64,000 nucleotides of DNA from JAZOTM01 sp045657625 (GTDB lineage: Bacteria; Bacillota; Clostridia; Lachnospirales; Lachnospiraceae). This document shows positions 42,875 through 52,662 of this stretch, one piece after another. Location of the stretch: the NCBI GenBank assembly GCA_045657625.1, contig JAZOTM010000013.1, forward strand, positions 108,222 to 172,221. The letters run 5' to 3'. The notes under the pieces are model-generated. The model saw nothing but the letters and a program-made list of their open reading frames with translations, ran no database searches and was not told the origin of the DNA. Made by a program: the position numbers and the translations under genes. The first letter of the stretch is position 1, and every line of letters begins with the position of its first letter.

Positions 42875-43189
42875 TTAGTCTTCTTCGTCACCCCATCCAA
42901 ACATTAACATTTCATTGTATTTCGCATTGGCCTTTTCGCTGGCCTTCTTTTCTCTCCACGCATTTACATCTGCACAGATGGCCAACATTTCATCCACCAC
43001 CAGCTCTACACTGGTGGGTTTTACGTTGTACAAATAATCCAACATTCTTTGCATGGCCTTTGGGCTTCCCAATTGTTTCGCCATCTGGTCTCCCAATTCC
43101 TCCGGAAATCCCAAAGACACCATGGCTCTTGTTAACTTTGCCTTTTGGGATGCCCACTCTCGCTGCATATCGTTTCTTTCTGCTTCCAT
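42875..43189 (-). CDS. Small soluble protein of unknown function
   Basis: About 104 residues, mainly helical and charged, with a conserved-looking end YNEMLMFGWGDEED. Start at ATG 43189 with GGAG five bases upstream; an extension 17 codons upstream lacks a site. It is separated from its neighbours by 60 and about 180 bases. No domain recognised. Confidence 0.6.
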   Translation of the reverse strand: MEAERNDMQREWASQKAKLTRAMVSLGFPEELGDQMAKQLGSPKAMQRMLDYLYNVKPTSVELVVDEMLAICADVNAWREKKASEKANAKYNEMLMFGWGDEED

Positions 43190-43286
43190 AGTTACTCCAT
43201 TTCTATCAATACCATTTTTCCGATTTACACGATTTCTCAATATTATTTTTCATCCCGCTTATTGTACAACAAATCCTCTTTTATGC

Positions 43287-43307
43287 AAAAACAGACCCCA
43301 CATGGGG
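43287..43307 (-). terminator. Terminator after the aldo/keto reductase gene
   Basis: CCCC-ACAT-GGGG preceded by a smaller GGAGT/ACTCC hairpin on the minus strand, then TCTGTTTTT. It lies about 60 bases after the stop. Confidence 0.6.
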
Positions 43308-43368
43308 AGTTTTACTCCTTCCCATCTGAGGCCCGTTTTCTATGTTCTTTCGTTTGTTTTTCTCTATT

Positions 43369-44208
43369 TTATAAATCTGCCTGCAACTGCATGCTTGCAT
43401 ACTGCGCCAACAATTCCGGCGTTGCTGTATAGTAACGTGTATTTTTATTTACACTTGCGATTTTTTCCATATCCTCATCTGTTAACGTGAAATCAAAAAT
43501 ATCAAAATTGTCACGAATATGATCCGGATTCTTAGAGCCCGGAATCACCACGTTTCCACTCTGCACATGCCATCTCAAAATAATCTGTGCATTGGTCTTA
43601 TGATACTTCTCTGCCAATTCCGTGAATACCGGCTCCTGCACCAAGTTCTTATCTCCATGTCCCAACGGATACCAAGCCATCAATCCCATATCTGCTTCCT
43701 TTAAGATCTTTTTCAATTCTGTCTGTGGGAAATAGGGATGTGCTTCTACCTGGACCACCTGCGGCTTGATTTCCATAGTTTCCAATACTTCCTTCACCAA
43801 CTCCTCCGGGAAATTAGAAAGTCCAATGGCCTTTACTTTTCCGGCCTTTACTGCCTTTTCTATATTTTTGTAACCCTCTCGCCAATTCTCTGTTGGCTGA
43901 TGTAAAAACAACAAATCCACATAATCGGTTTGCAATCTCTGTAAAGATTCCTCTACCGCGGTTTCTTTTTCATATACCGTTGGCCAAAGCTTTGTAACAA
44001 GGAAAATTTCCTCTCTTGCCACCCCACTCTTTTTGATTCCACGACCGGTTGCACTTTCGTTCATATATGCATTGGCTGTGTCGATTAATCTCACACCATT
44101 TCTCAACGCTGCTTCTACTGAATTTTCAGCCTGCTCCGGAGTCAACATAAATACGCCGATTCCCGCCATTGGCATTTTGGTTCCGTTATTTAACTTCAAA
44201 TATTCCAT
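43369..44208 (-). CDS. Aldo/keto reductase
   Basis: A 279-residue AKR-family NADPH oxidoreductase. The catalytic tetrad is visible: D in LIDTANAYMNE with Y, K in LVTKLW and H in LLFLHQP. The NADPH site follows in VVIPGSKNPDHIRDNF. Typical substrates are 2,5-diketo-D-gluconate, methylglyoxal or other carbonyls. Start at ATG 44208 with GGAGG seven bases upstream; longer frames have no site. Divergent from the kinase gene at 44390. Confidence 0.9.
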   Translation of the reverse strand: MEYLKLNNGTKMPMAGIGVFMLTPEQAENSVEAALRNGVRLIDTANAYMNESATGRGIKKSGVAREEIFLVTKLWPTVYEKETAVEESLQRLQTDYVDLLFLHQPTENWREGYKNIEKAVKAGKVKAIGLSNFPEELVKEVLETMEIKPQVVQVEAHPYFPQTELKKILKEADMGLMAWYPLGHGDKNLVQEPVFTELAEKYHKTNAQIILRWHVQSGNVVIPGSKNPDHIRDNFDIFDFTLTDEDMEKIASVNKNTRYYTATPELLAQYASMQLQADL

Positions 44209-44389
44209 TTGTATTCCTCCATTTTTCATTTCTATCTGTTTGTGTTTCGAATCTAACCTTATGGTAACAAGGCTCCTTTTAAATGTACAATGCCGGTTCC
44301 GCAATGCGGTATACGCAAGACGCATAGTATTCTTTTTTCCCTGCCTTTCCGTTATAATCAAAGTAACTAGTAGAAAAGAGGTACGTCCT

Positions 44390-45142
44390 ATGCATTACCC
44401 GATCACCATAAATGGCATTCCGGTGGAAGCCCATTATACAGAAGAAAATATACAAAAGATTTTTCTTCCCCTTTTGCAAAAACTACAACACTTGCAAAAA
44501 GAAAAAGGTCGACGCTTATTAGTCTATGTCGCCGCACCTCCGGGTGCCGGAAAAAGCACACTGGTCAGCTTTTTAGAAGCCCTTTGGAAAGAACACTTTT
44601 CAGAAGCCACGCTGCAGGCCATTGGCATGGATGGATTTCATCGCAGACAGGATTATCTTTTAACCCATACTGCGCAAGTGGATGGTGTAGAACTTCCCAT
44701 GGTAAAAATCAAGGGAGCACCTATTACCTTCGACCTGCCGCTTTTACAAAAAGCCATTACGGACCTGCTGACAAAAAAGGAGCTGGGCTGGCCTTCTTAT
44801 GACAGACATCTTCACAATCCGGTAGAAAACGCAATTCTTGTTACCGGCGATATTATTTTGTTAGAGGGGAACTATTTATTATTGGAAGAAGATGGATGGC
44901 AAGATTTACCCTCACTGGCGGACTTTACCATCTTTGTTTCTGCAGACGCCACCATGCTGCAAAAACGTTTGATAGACCGAAAAGAAGCCAGTGGAAATTC
45001 CCGCGAAGAAGCTGAGAAATTTGTGCATTTTAGTGACATGAAAAACGTACGCACCTGCTTAGAACATTCGCAAAAAGCAGACGTTACTCTTCTCTTACAG
45101 GAAAATGATTCCTATACCCTATTGGATGAATCCCATTTCTGA
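44390..45142 (+). CDS. P-loop nucleoside/nucleotide kinase-like protein
   Basis: A 250-residue P-loop kinase with Walker A in VYVAAPPGAGKSTL, FHRRQDYL after strand 2, and LLEGNYLLLEEDGW. This pattern matches the uridine-kinase/pantothenate-kinase-like group that includes YggC and bacterial fructose kinases of the FrcK type. It phosphorylates a sugar or nucleoside. Start at ATG 44390, behind GAGG; much longer frames run into the divergent reductase. Followed after 32 bases by a LysR gene, which may be cotranscribed. Confidence 0.75.
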   Translation: MHYPITINGIPVEAHYTEENIQKIFLPLLQKLQHLQKEKGRRLLVYVAAPPGAGKSTLVSFLEALWKEHFSEATLQAIGMDGFHRRQDYLLTHTAQVDGVELPMVKIKGAPITFDLPLLQKAITDLLTKKELGWPSYDRHLHNPVENAILVTGDIILLEGNYLLLEEDGWQDLPSLADFTIFVSADATMLQKRLIDRKEASGNSREEAEKFVHFSDMKNVRTCLEHSQKADVTLLLQENDSYTLLDESHF

Positions 45143-45174
45143 AATGATTCAAAATAAAACAAGGAGTTTTCCTT

Positions 45175-46032
45175 ATGATTGAAACCTACTTACTGGAACA
45201 ATTAGAAAGCGTTGCTCGACTAGGAACTTTGTCTGCCGCTGCAGAAGAGTTGCACGTTACCCAGCCCTCCATTTCGAGAGCCATGCAAAAATTGGAAGGA
45301 GAGCTTGGCGTCACACTCTTTGAACGTGGAAAAAATAAGGTGACTTTAAATGAAAATGGACTGGTAGCAGCTGAATATGCCAAAAAAATATTAGAGACCC
45401 AGGCACAAATGATTTCCCATTTGCAAACCTTGGAGCATAACCTGACCTCCCTCTCTTTTGGGTCTGTGGCTCCGGGCCCCGGTTTCTTTTTATGGCCAAA
45501 ATTAGAAACACGTTTTTCCGCAGAGAACCTCTCCCATGTCATTGAAAAGGAAGAGATCTTGTTGGAAGGCTTGGAAAAAAATCTGTACCATTTTATTATT
45601 TTGGATCACGAAATAAACACTCCAAATTTAGCCAGCAAATTCCTTTGTACGGAGCATCTGTATGCCTCCTTACCACCTGAACATCATTATGCAAAAAAAG
45701 AAAAGCTATACTTCCGTGAATTAAACGGAGATAGCTTTCTTATGGTTGATGAAGTAGGGATTTGGGCAGATGTGGTCAGAGCCCAGATGCCGGACTCCCG
45801 GCTAATTATTCAACATGGATTGGAGAATCTGGAAGAGCTGATTGAAGCCTCTAACATTCCGGGATTTGCTACCGATATTACCCTGGAATCCTACCGCGCA
45901 TCCAACCGTTTGGAATTTGACACTTCCACACGTGTTGCTGTTCCTTTTGCGGATGAAGCTGCCACTCTTTCGTTTTATCTCGTCTATCAAAAATCGAATA
46001 GAGAGAAATTAAAACCACTTCTTACTTTTTAA
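45175..46032 (+). CDS. LysR-family transcriptional regulator
   Basis: A 285-residue LysR protein. The N-terminal winged helix reads SVARLGTLSAAAEELHVTQP, then SISRAMQKLEGELGVTLFER, and a periplasmic-binding-like sensor follows from about residue 90. Start behind AAGGAG. It may regulate the kinase gene upstream or the divergent reductase. Its end overlaps the convergent histidine kinase gene by 11 bases. Confidence 0.85.
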   Translation: MIETYLLEQLESVARLGTLSAAAEELHVTQPSISRAMQKLEGELGVTLFERGKNKVTLNENGLVAAEYAKKILETQAQMISHLQTLEHNLTSLSFGSVAPGPGFFLWPKLETRFSAENLSHVIEKEEILLEGLEKNLYHFIILDHEINTPNLASKFLCTEHLYASLPPEHHYAKKEKLYFRELNGDSFLMVDEVGIWADVVRAQMPDSRLIIQHGLENLEELIEASNIPGFATDITLESYRASNRLEFDTSTRVAVPFADEAATLSFYLVYQKSNREKLKPLLTF

Positions 46033-47083
46033 TTTTCACCAACATCTTTGTGCCTTGATTTTCTTTACTTTTGCAGAAAATTTCGCCCTGCAAAAGTTCT
46101 ACAATGCGTCTTACAATGGAAAGTCCCAAACCATTTCCTTCTGTTTTGTGGGATTCTTCGCATTGGTAAAAAGCATCAAAAATATGGTTCTGTTTATCCG
46201 CAGGGATTCCGATGCCTTCATCTTTTATAGAAATCCAAAACAGATCCGGGGTTTCTCCTCCGGAAATAAAAATCTTCCTTCTATCTTCGGAATATTTTAT
46301 CGCATTTTCTATAAGATTTACCCATATCTGCTGCAACAGATCCCCATCATTTTCCACTGTAAGTTCCGGCAGATTCAGAACATAATCCATCTCTTTTTCC
46401 GGATATTTCTCGCTCAACAAAATGATGGTTTTCCGAATTTGCTCGTCTACTCTTACCCTTTCTTTTTTGGTAACAAGTGCCTGGTTTTCCAACCGTGACA
46501 TCCGAAGCATATTCTCGCAAAGTCTGGAGGCTCTGGCTGCTTCCTCGTGGATCAGTTCCAGATATTCCTGCCTTTCTTCTTCCGGCAAATCATCCTCTAG
46601 GAGCATTTCTGCAAACCCCATCATAGAGGCTACCGGTGTTTTCATTTCATGGGAAACGTTGCTGACAAAGTCTTTTCGCATATGATCCATACCTGCTAGT
46701 TCTGCAGCCATGTCATTGATATTTGCCTTTAACTCATCCAGCTCGTTCTCGTACTCAGCATCTTTTTTTCGTGCCTCATTTCTTTTTACGGAAACCGCAA
46801 AATTTCCTTTTGCAATTTCCCCTACGATTTCACTGATTTCTTCCAATGGTTTCACAAAATGAGAGGTGCCAAAATAAAGTGCGGTTCCACCCAACAACAT
46901 CGTGAGTGCACAAATACCCAAGCACAAAAGAATGGCCACCCAGGTGGTGATTTCCCCATGATAAAACAGCATCATGCCACCTATTACGAAAATGGCAGAA
47001 ACTACACAAGCACTACATAGCGTCGCAATGGATACCGTAGAAAAATACATCCGAAGTTTCATTCTGTACTTTTTCTTTTTCAT
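46022..47083 (-). CDS. Sensor histidine kinase
   Basis: A 353-residue membrane histidine kinase. Two transmembrane helices (about 13-40 and 46-70) have almost no extracellular loop between them, so it probably senses the membrane or a membrane partner. A HAMP domain follows (FVKPLEEISEIVGEIAKGNF), then the H box FVSNVSHEMKTPVASM, N box WVNLIENAIKYS, and G boxes DEGIGIP and GNGLGLSIV. It overlaps the response-regulator gene by 4 bases. Signal unknown. Confidence 0.9.
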   Translation of the reverse strand: MKKKKYRMKLRMYFSTVSIATLCSACVVSAIFVIGGMMLFYHGEITTWVAILLCLGICALTMLLGGTALYFGTSHFVKPLEEISEIVGEIAKGNFAVSVKRNEARKKDAEYENELDELKANINDMAAELAGMDHMRKDFVSNVSHEMKTPVASMMGFAEMLLEDDLPEEERQEYLELIHEEAARASRLCENMLRMSRLENQALVTKKERVRVDEQIRKTIILLSEKYPEKEMDYVLNLPELTVENDGDLLQQIWVNLIENAIKYSEDRRKIFISGGETPDLFWISIKDEGIGIPADKQNHIFDAFYQCEESHKTEGNGLGLSIVRRIVELLQGEIFCKSKENQGTKMLVKIKK

Positions 47084-47775
47084 GCCTGCACATCCTCTCT
47101 CGCTTTTTCAAAAACAGCTTTATAACCCAATCCTCGCACCGTGATGATTTCAAAATCCGGATCTTCGCCCAACTTCTTTCGAAGCTTCTTGATGTGCGCA
47201 TCTACATTTCTTTCATCTGTATCCGCTTCCATCCCCCAGATTTCATCCAACAACTCCATACGTGTAAAAATCTTATTGGGGTTATTCAATAACTTAAACA
47301 AAAGATAAAACTCCTTCGGCGGCAAAGCATACTGCTTGTCATTTACCGTAACGGTCAAAGCCTGATAGTCTAATTCCGTATTTCCTATTTTTATCTTTTT
47401 CTGATTTTCCAACTGGGCGCGACGCAATAATGCTTTCACCCGCAAAACCATTTCTTTTAACTGAATCGGTTTCACCATGTAATCATCCGTACCGGCAGAA
47501 AAGGCTTTTTCCATATCTTCCATCTGATCCTTGGCTGTGATAATCAGAATTGGCAAATAGTAATTCGTTCCGCGTAGTACTTTCGTCAATTCATAGCCAT
47601 CCATTTTTGGCATCATGATATCACTGATGATTAAATCAATATGCTCTCGATCCATGACTTCCAACGCCTCTTCCCCATCGAATGCGGGGAACGTTTCATA
47701 TCCCTCTCTGGACAATTTGGCACAAATCATTTTGTTCAGAGAGGTATCGTCTTCCACTACTAAAATACGAAACAT
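47080..47775 (-). CDS. OmpR-family response regulator
   Basis: A 231-residue regulator. The receiver domain has the acidic pair VVEDDTS, phosphoacceptor D in LIISDIMMP, T and K in IITAKDQ. A winged-helix DNA-binding domain follows (LPPKEFYLLFKLLNNPNKIF; DERNVDAHIKKLRKKLGEDP). Partner of the kinase encoded immediately downstream. First gene of the pair, behind a GGAGG-like site. The targets may include the small membrane protein gene at 47903. Confidence 0.92.
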   Translation of the reverse strand: MFRILVVEDDTSLNKMICAKLSREGYETFPAFDGEEALEVMDREHIDLIISDIMMPKMDGYELTKVLRGTNYYLPILIITAKDQMEDMEKAFSAGTDDYMVKPIQLKEMVLRVKALLRRAQLENQKKIKIGNTELDYQALTVTVNDKQYALPPKEFYLLFKLLNNPNKIFTRMELLDEIWGMEADTDERNVDAHIKKLRKKLGEDPDFEIITVRGLGYKAVFEKAREDVQA

Positions 47776-47902
47776 AATACCTCCTTTGCCTTCCCATTAT
47801 GTCAGAGTTTTATGACCTGCAGATGACCTTTTTTGTATAAGATTCTCTGCATTCATCATACCACTTCTAAGACAGGGAGCCAAAGTTCAGGTGGAAATCC
47901 CC

Positions 47903-48409
47903 TTATTTTTCCTTATGAAACAACACCCCAAAAAACCATCTTGTAAATGGTGCTGCTGCAAACATATTCCAGAAAAATGCCATTGGGAAATTTTTAAGTA
48001 CCGTTCCAACCCAAATTGCAGGTAACTCGGTCAACGGTTGACCGGCTAAAATCACATTAAACAGTATGGATGCCACCAAGCTCATGGTTGGGCACATAAT
48101 CGCTACGGTTCCGGCCTGTCTCATAAGCATGCAAAAATATGGGTTATCCTTTTCCGGATTGGTATGTTTCGCTGCAAACGTTGCTCCCATACGATTTCCC
48201 CATAAATTTGAGAATAGGAATACTAAAACACCCATATAAGATGCCTCCAATAATGCTGCCGGAAAAACACTGTTCGTCATCGTAGAAAATCCACCTTGAT
48301 TCAAGTTGAATCCCATCTTGATGGCGATGTTATAAACCTCCATTCCAATTGCCATTGCATATGACATGATGACTCCAAAAATAATTCCTTGAAATTTTGT
48401 TTTTGGCAT
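47903..48409 (-). CDS. DUF2798-type membrane protein
   Basis: About 168 residues with four hydrophobic segments. The start MPKTKFQGIIFGVIMSYAMA with IGMEVYN and a second related half (FVGVLF region after KNFPMAFFWNMF) resembles the DUF2798 family, usually a duplicated two-helix unit. Function unknown. Start at ATG 48409, seven bases after GGAGG. Monocistronic, between the two-component system and the reductase operon. Confidence 0.65.
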   Translation of the reverse strand: MPKTKFQGIIFGVIMSYAMAIGMEVYNIAIKMGFNLNQGGFSTMTNSVFPAALLEASYMGVLVFLFSNLWGNRMGATFAAKHTNPEKDNPYFCMLMRQAGTVAIMCPTMSLVASILFNVILAGQPLTELPAIWVGTVLKNFPMAFFWNMFAAAPFTRWFFGVLFHKEK

Positions 48410-48446
48410 ATGATATCCTCCTTTATTTGCCATTTCTTTGCAATAG

Positions 48447-48478
48447 AAAAGCGTAGCCTGTATTGAAACAGACTACGC
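48447..48478 (-). terminator. Terminator of the reductase operon
   Basis: GCGTAG and an inner CTGT pair with ACAG and CTACGC (one mismatch), followed by TTTTCTATT on the minus strand, about 110 bases after the ferredoxin stop. Confidence 0.65.
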
Positions 48479-48588
48479 CGCAATGACTTATTTCTGACTT
48501 TCAAAAAGGATACCCTTTTCCAAAGAATGATTATACACAAAAAATCTCATTTTGTAAGTCCTAAATTTCCAAAAAACTCACATTTGTC

Positions 48589-48900
48589 CTACAGAGTTTT
48601 TCCCAGTTTCCCTCTTGTGAATTTCTCCATTTCCCCTTCCTCTGAAATAATTACATGATTCATTGGGGCGGTAGAAAGCCCACGAAATGCTGTAATCGGA
48701 TACCCATATGTTTCATTGGAAATTCCTAAGCAATGCCCTTTACAATTTAAATAACATTGACCACAACTTTGGCAATTTTCCGGATATGCCAATACAGATT
48801 TCTTTGCCTGTGCATTGTAATAAAACACATCCATGGGACAAATCTCCACACAATTTTGACAGCCTACGCATTTATTTACATCCAATCTTACTACACTCAT
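48589..48900 (-). CDS. Two-cluster ferredoxin, electron-transfer subunit of the flavoprotein reductase
   Basis: A 103-residue ferredoxin with cluster motifs CVGCQNCVEICPMD and CQSCGQCYLNC, and a 40-residue C-terminal tail. It resembles AprB-type subunits that pass electrons to an AprA-type flavoprotein, though it is shorter. It follows the flavoprotein gene by 19 bases. Probably soluble: there is no signal peptide or membrane anchor. It should carry electrons from the rubredoxin/NADH reductase to the flavoprotein, which is inference from gene order. Confidence 0.8.
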   Translation of the reverse strand: MSVVRLDVNKCVGCQNCVEICPMDVFYYNAQAKKSVLAYPENCQSCGQCYLNCKGHCLGISNETYGYPITAFRGLSTAPMNHVIISEEGEMEKFTRGKLGKTL

Positions 48901-48919
48901 GTTTCTAAACCTCTATCCC

Positions 48920-50764
48920 TTATTTGTTTTTTCTTGGTTCTACTTGGATTTCCTTTTCTTCCGCTTCCCCCGGGAAAAAATATAAATATCGTTTTTCATA
49001 TGGAAGATTCTGATTGCCCTTCCATGCTTCTTTTACCGGAACCGACGCCATGTGCATTGCTCCATCTGCTGTTTTTTGGATTGTCGTATAACTTAGGAAT
49101 TTTTCATCCCGACGATACGGAATATCTGCACGATAATGATTTCCACGGCTTTCTTCTCGATACAAGGAAGCCCGTAGTTTCATCTCTGCCGAAAGTACCT
49201 TATGCTTCATTTCTATACACAAACGTAAATCATGACCGGAACGTGCCACTAATTTTGGGATCACATAATCTCTCATGTACTCTACCTGCACAAGTGCCGC
49301 CTGCAAAGTTGCTTCTGTTTTCATGACACTCACCCAATAAGGTGCCATAATTGCATGTAATACATCCCTTGCCCAATTGGGATCAAACCCTTTTTCCAAT
49401 TCCAGCGGCTTTCTGTTTTCCGATACTTTTTCCTCCATCTGTTCTAAATCTACCGCTATTTGCACTTGGTTTTTTGCAAATTCTGCAGCCCCTTTGCCGG
49501 CATGACTTCCATCAATAGAGCAAAAACAAGAAGTAAAACCTACACCACAGGGATATGCAGCACCACCCGGCGCGGTCGCATGTATTCCATCGCCGGCCAC
49601 ATACAATCCTTCCAAATCAGTTCTGCCTTCAAACTCCTCTAAGCCCGTAAAGACACCACTTGTTAAATGGGAACACATTCCAATAGCCGCTCCTGCCACA
49701 CCACTTTCCATGGTCGGAGTACTCCTTTTTCCGGAACGCACCTCCTCCTTGTTTGTCGCAAAAAATTTAGAAGCTCCTCGACGAGTAAAATCTGCATCCG
49801 CCACATTTTGAATTTCACTTCCGTTCGCTACCGGGATGCCATTTAGGGCTCCCCATACACGTTTCATAACCATCCCTATGGCTTTTCCTTTAATAAAGGG
49901 TACGATATTTTCTTCTGAAACGTCCCCTCCACACAACCAAATATTCTCTAAATACTGCCAATGATTATCTGCAAATACATTTCCAGGTGCACTGGTATTT
50001 GTGTTATGAAAATCCTCAAATTCCTTTCCTGCTATTGGCAAGCCTAATTGATAAGCCATATACTCTCCGTCAAAAGTATCTGTACCTGTTGGAAATCCTG
50101 TCGGCTTATAACTGCCTCCACCGGTTGCCAATACCACCGCTTTTGCTTCAACCATTAAAAACTCCCCGCTAGGCACATGCATACCAATGACACCATTGGT
50201 CCGCTCTTTTTCACCTGCTTTTACAGTCAAGACATCTGTAACCATAACATGCTCTAAATAAGGAATCTCATATTGATGCAATACTTCTACCCATTTCGTA
50301 TGTCGATCTTGCTTTGCAAACATTTCCCGGTATCCCACAAAATCTTCCATTTCATAAAAATCACCGGTTTCCTCCGCTCTTGTATACTGCGTTAATATTC
50401 CCCATTCTTTTAACCTTTTATAGATATCTTTTGATTCTTTCAACCATATTTCAAACCAATCTAGATTCGAAATATAATCTCCCCCCTGCTGCATCGCCTT
50501 TTTAAAAGTTTCCGCCTCATCTCCCATCTCCGGATCAAACCAACGAAAACTAGAAGGCCATGGAGCCAAGCCGGAGTATCCCGGTCTTCCTTTATCCACA
50601 ATCAAAACCTTTGCACCGTCCAGTTTTGCACTCACTGCTGCATTTAATCCTGCGAATCCACATCCTACTACCACTACATCTACCTGATATCGATTCTCGT
50701 ATGGACACTCCACTTTCTCCGGTCGTGCTACTTCCTCTCTCCTTACCAACATGTTATCCAACAT
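48920..50764 (-). CDS. Fumarate-reductase/AprA-type FAD flavoprotein
   Basis: A 614-residue flavoprotein of the succinate dehydrogenase/fumarate reductase superfamily. The N-terminal FAD site is VDVVVVGCGFAGLNAAVSAK; other family marks are VVLATGGGSYKP, GLYVAGDGIHATAPGGAAYP and, at the C-terminus, YREESRGNHYRADIPYRRDE. There is no Tat or Sec signal and no FMN-binding domain, unlike the secreted respiratory reductases of gut bacteria. The pairing with a two-cluster ferredoxin recalls AprAB. It would reduce a C=C or other acceptor, but the substrate is not evident. It overlaps the upstream oxidoreductase gene by 11 bases. Confidence 0.82.
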   Translation of the reverse strand: MLDNMLVRREEVARPEKVECPYENRYQVDVVVVGCGFAGLNAAVSAKLDGAKVLIVDKGRPGYSGLAPWPSSFRWFDPEMGDEAETFKKAMQQGGDYISNLDWFEIWLKESKDIYKRLKEWGILTQYTRAEETGDFYEMEDFVGYREMFAKQDRHTKWVEVLHQYEIPYLEHVMVTDVLTVKAGEKERTNGVIGMHVPSGEFLMVEAKAVVLATGGGSYKPTGFPTGTDTFDGEYMAYQLGLPIAGKEFEDFHNTNTSAPGNVFADNHWQYLENIWLCGGDVSEENIVPFIKGKAIGMVMKRVWGALNGIPVANGSEIQNVADADFTRRGASKFFATNKEEVRSGKRSTPTMESGVAGAAIGMCSHLTSGVFTGLEEFEGRTDLEGLYVAGDGIHATAPGGAAYPCGVGFTSCFCSIDGSHAGKGAAEFAKNQVQIAVDLEQMEEKVSENRKPLELEKGFDPNWARDVLHAIMAPYWVSVMKTEATLQAALVQVEYMRDYVIPKLVARSGHDLRLCIEMKHKVLSAEMKLRASLYREESRGNHYRADIPYRRDEKFLSYTTIQKTADGAMHMASVPVKEAWKGNQNLPYEKRYLYFFPGEAEEKEIQVEPRKNK

Positions 50765-52634
50765 CTTCCATTCCTCCTGCTACTTGTCTTTTTTCCCTCT
50801 CCAAAATAGACTCTTCCAAACTCATTTTTTTACTTGTCGGAAAAATATGTTTATACCCTTCTTGTTTTGCTAATTGTTCTGTCATTTCAGTCACTTCCTC
50901 TTCTGCGCCTATCGCAACGACACCTTTTAAAACCCCTTGGCTAAACCAATATTGCTTATATTTTTTTCCAACTTCGTCATCTATACATACTTTTTTATAA
51001 TTTACATGCTCTTGTTTTCCCGGATCTCCCAACGCATACAATACCGTTCCAAATCCTTCTAAATGCAAGCCCAATATAGGGGATGTATAAAGCAAAATTT
51101 CTCCCGCTGCATTTGCCCCAGCAACTTTTCCTTGTTCCGCAGCTTCCTGCCATAACTGATAATTCATTCCATTCCACTGACAGCAATCTCCACATGCGTA
51201 AATATGTTCCACATTCGTCTGCATCTTACTATTCACCACAATGGACCTCTCGATCTCCACCTCTGCGCTTTCCGCAATTTTCACGTTTCCTCTGTTTCCA
51301 CAAGACACCACTACAAAATCTGCTTCTATCAACGTTCCATCCTGCAATTGCACACCCAGCAAACGATCATCTTCTGCAAGCTTCAATCCTCGAATGGAAA
51401 CTCCCTCATACACCTTCACTTTCAGAGACTGGATTTTCCTTTTCAAGATTTCTGCTGATTTTGCATCCACCTGTCTGCCTACGATTTGCGGAGCTGCTTC
51501 CAAAACCGTTACTGCTAATCCCATGCGGAGAAACTCATTTGCCGCCTCCAATCCCAAAACACCGCCACCTATAATTGCCACGCTCTTTGCTTCTTTCAAA
51601 TACGCTGTTATTTTCTGACAATCTTCCAAATGACGAATCGTCACCACTTCCGGTCTATCATGCCCTTCAAAAGGCGGAACAAAACATTCTGCCCCTGTAG
51701 CAAGAATTAATTCATCATAGGTATAGGTTTCCTTCGTATCCAGAATAATCTGCTTTTTCTCCTTGCAGATTGTTTCTCCACTCACACCCAAATGCAACTG
51801 TATTCCTTGCTCTAAATACCACTCCCTCGGATGAATAAAAATAGTAGGATCCTTTTCACTGGCTGCTTGAAAATTTTTTGTTAAAATCGGTCTATTTACC
51901 GGCAAATCCTTTTCTTTACTGAATAGATGTATCTCACCGGTTTTGTCTCTTTTTCTAATTTCCTGTGCCGCGCTAACCGCTGCTATTCCCCCACCTAAAA
52001 TCACATATTTCTTATCCGTATCCCTCCGATAAAGGAGTTCCTCTTCTTCCACCGGAACACACTGGTCTAATCCAACTCCACATACCGGACAAATTCCCAA
52101 AGATGCATCAAAAATTTCTCCGCACACAAGACACTTTACATACTTTGGTCTTCGCGGATTTGCAACTCCCAAAAAAATACAACCTAAATCATATCCATAA
52201 TTTTTTGCCAACTCACAGGTCGACTCTTCCGGGATTTCCGTTACTGCAAAACTTGGTAAGGAAGTATCCGCACCCATAAAGTTTAAATACTGCCGTAATG
52301 CCTCATCCCCCTTACTCTTCGCTCCTTTTATATAAAAAAGACCACATCTTTTTTCTTTCCATATTTTCAACGGAATAGACGTAACCATCTTCCAAATTTC
52401 CGGGCAAATATTTCCATGCACGGAATCTGTTCCTATTACAAGAGCATGGGCCTCCTTCATTTTTTCCAAAAACTCTTGTGGTTGACAGGAAGTGGCTTGA
52501 AACGTATCCACAACTGCATTTAAGCCACATGCCTCTTCTATCCCATCTATTATTGACTTTTGAAATTTTTGAATCCAAAAATCATCTGAAGTTAAAAGCA
52601 CAATTCTCTTTAAATTCTTGGTTTCTTTCACCAT
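50754..52634 (-). CDS. Flavodoxin-like / rubredoxin / NAD(P)H-dependent reductase fusion
   Basis: About 626 residues in three parts. Residues 1-165 look flavodoxin-like (IVLLTSDDFWIQKFQKSIID; EAHALVIGTDSVHGN; RCGLFYIKGAKSKGDEA). Residues 170-200 are a rubredoxin-type metal site (YVKCLVCGEIFDASLGICPV, then CGVG). The rest is a pyridine-nucleotide-disulfide-type FAD/NAD reductase with KKYVILGGGIAAVSAAQEI, SVAIIGGGVLGLEAA and HIYACGDCCQ. It can take electrons from NADH through FAD to rubredoxin and onward. Start at ATG 52634 behind AGGGGG. First gene of the operon; it probably reduces the ferredoxin/flavoprotein pair encoded next. Confidence 0.8.
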   Translation of the reverse strand: MVKETKNLKRIVLLTSDDFWIQKFQKSIIDGIEEACGLNAVVDTFQATSCQPQEFLEKMKEAHALVIGTDSVHGNICPEIWKMVTSIPLKIWKEKRCGLFYIKGAKSKGDEALRQYLNFMGADTSLPSFAVTEIPEESTCELAKNYGYDLGCIFLGVANPRRPKYVKCLVCGEIFDASLGICPVCGVGLDQCVPVEEEELLYRRDTDKKYVILGGGIAAVSAAQEIRKRDKTGEIHLFSKEKDLPVNRPILTKNFQAASEKDPTIFIHPREWYLEQGIQLHLGVSGETICKEKKQIILDTKETYTYDELILATGAECFVPPFEGHDRPEVVTIRHLEDCQKITAYLKEAKSVAIIGGGVLGLEAANEFLRMGLAVTVLEAAPQIVGRQVDAKSAEILKRKIQSLKVKVYEGVSIRGLKLAEDDRLLGVQLQDGTLIEADFVVVSCGNRGNVKIAESAEVEIERSIVVNSKMQTNVEHIYACGDCCQWNGMNYQLWQEAAEQGKVAGANAAGEILLYTSPILGLHLEGFGTVLYALGDPGKQEHVNYKKVCIDDEVGKKYKQYWFSQGVLKGVVAIGAEEEVTEMTEQLAKQEGYKHIFPTSKKMSLEESILEREKRQVAGGMEDVG

Positions 52635-52662
52635 AATTCCCCCTATTTTTCTTACTGTTTTC

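Noticed and set aside
44033..44389. N-terminal extension of the P-loop kinase
   Set aside because: The extra frame lies opposite the aldo/keto reductase gene and its promoter; ATG 44390 with a ribosome site gives the normal family length.
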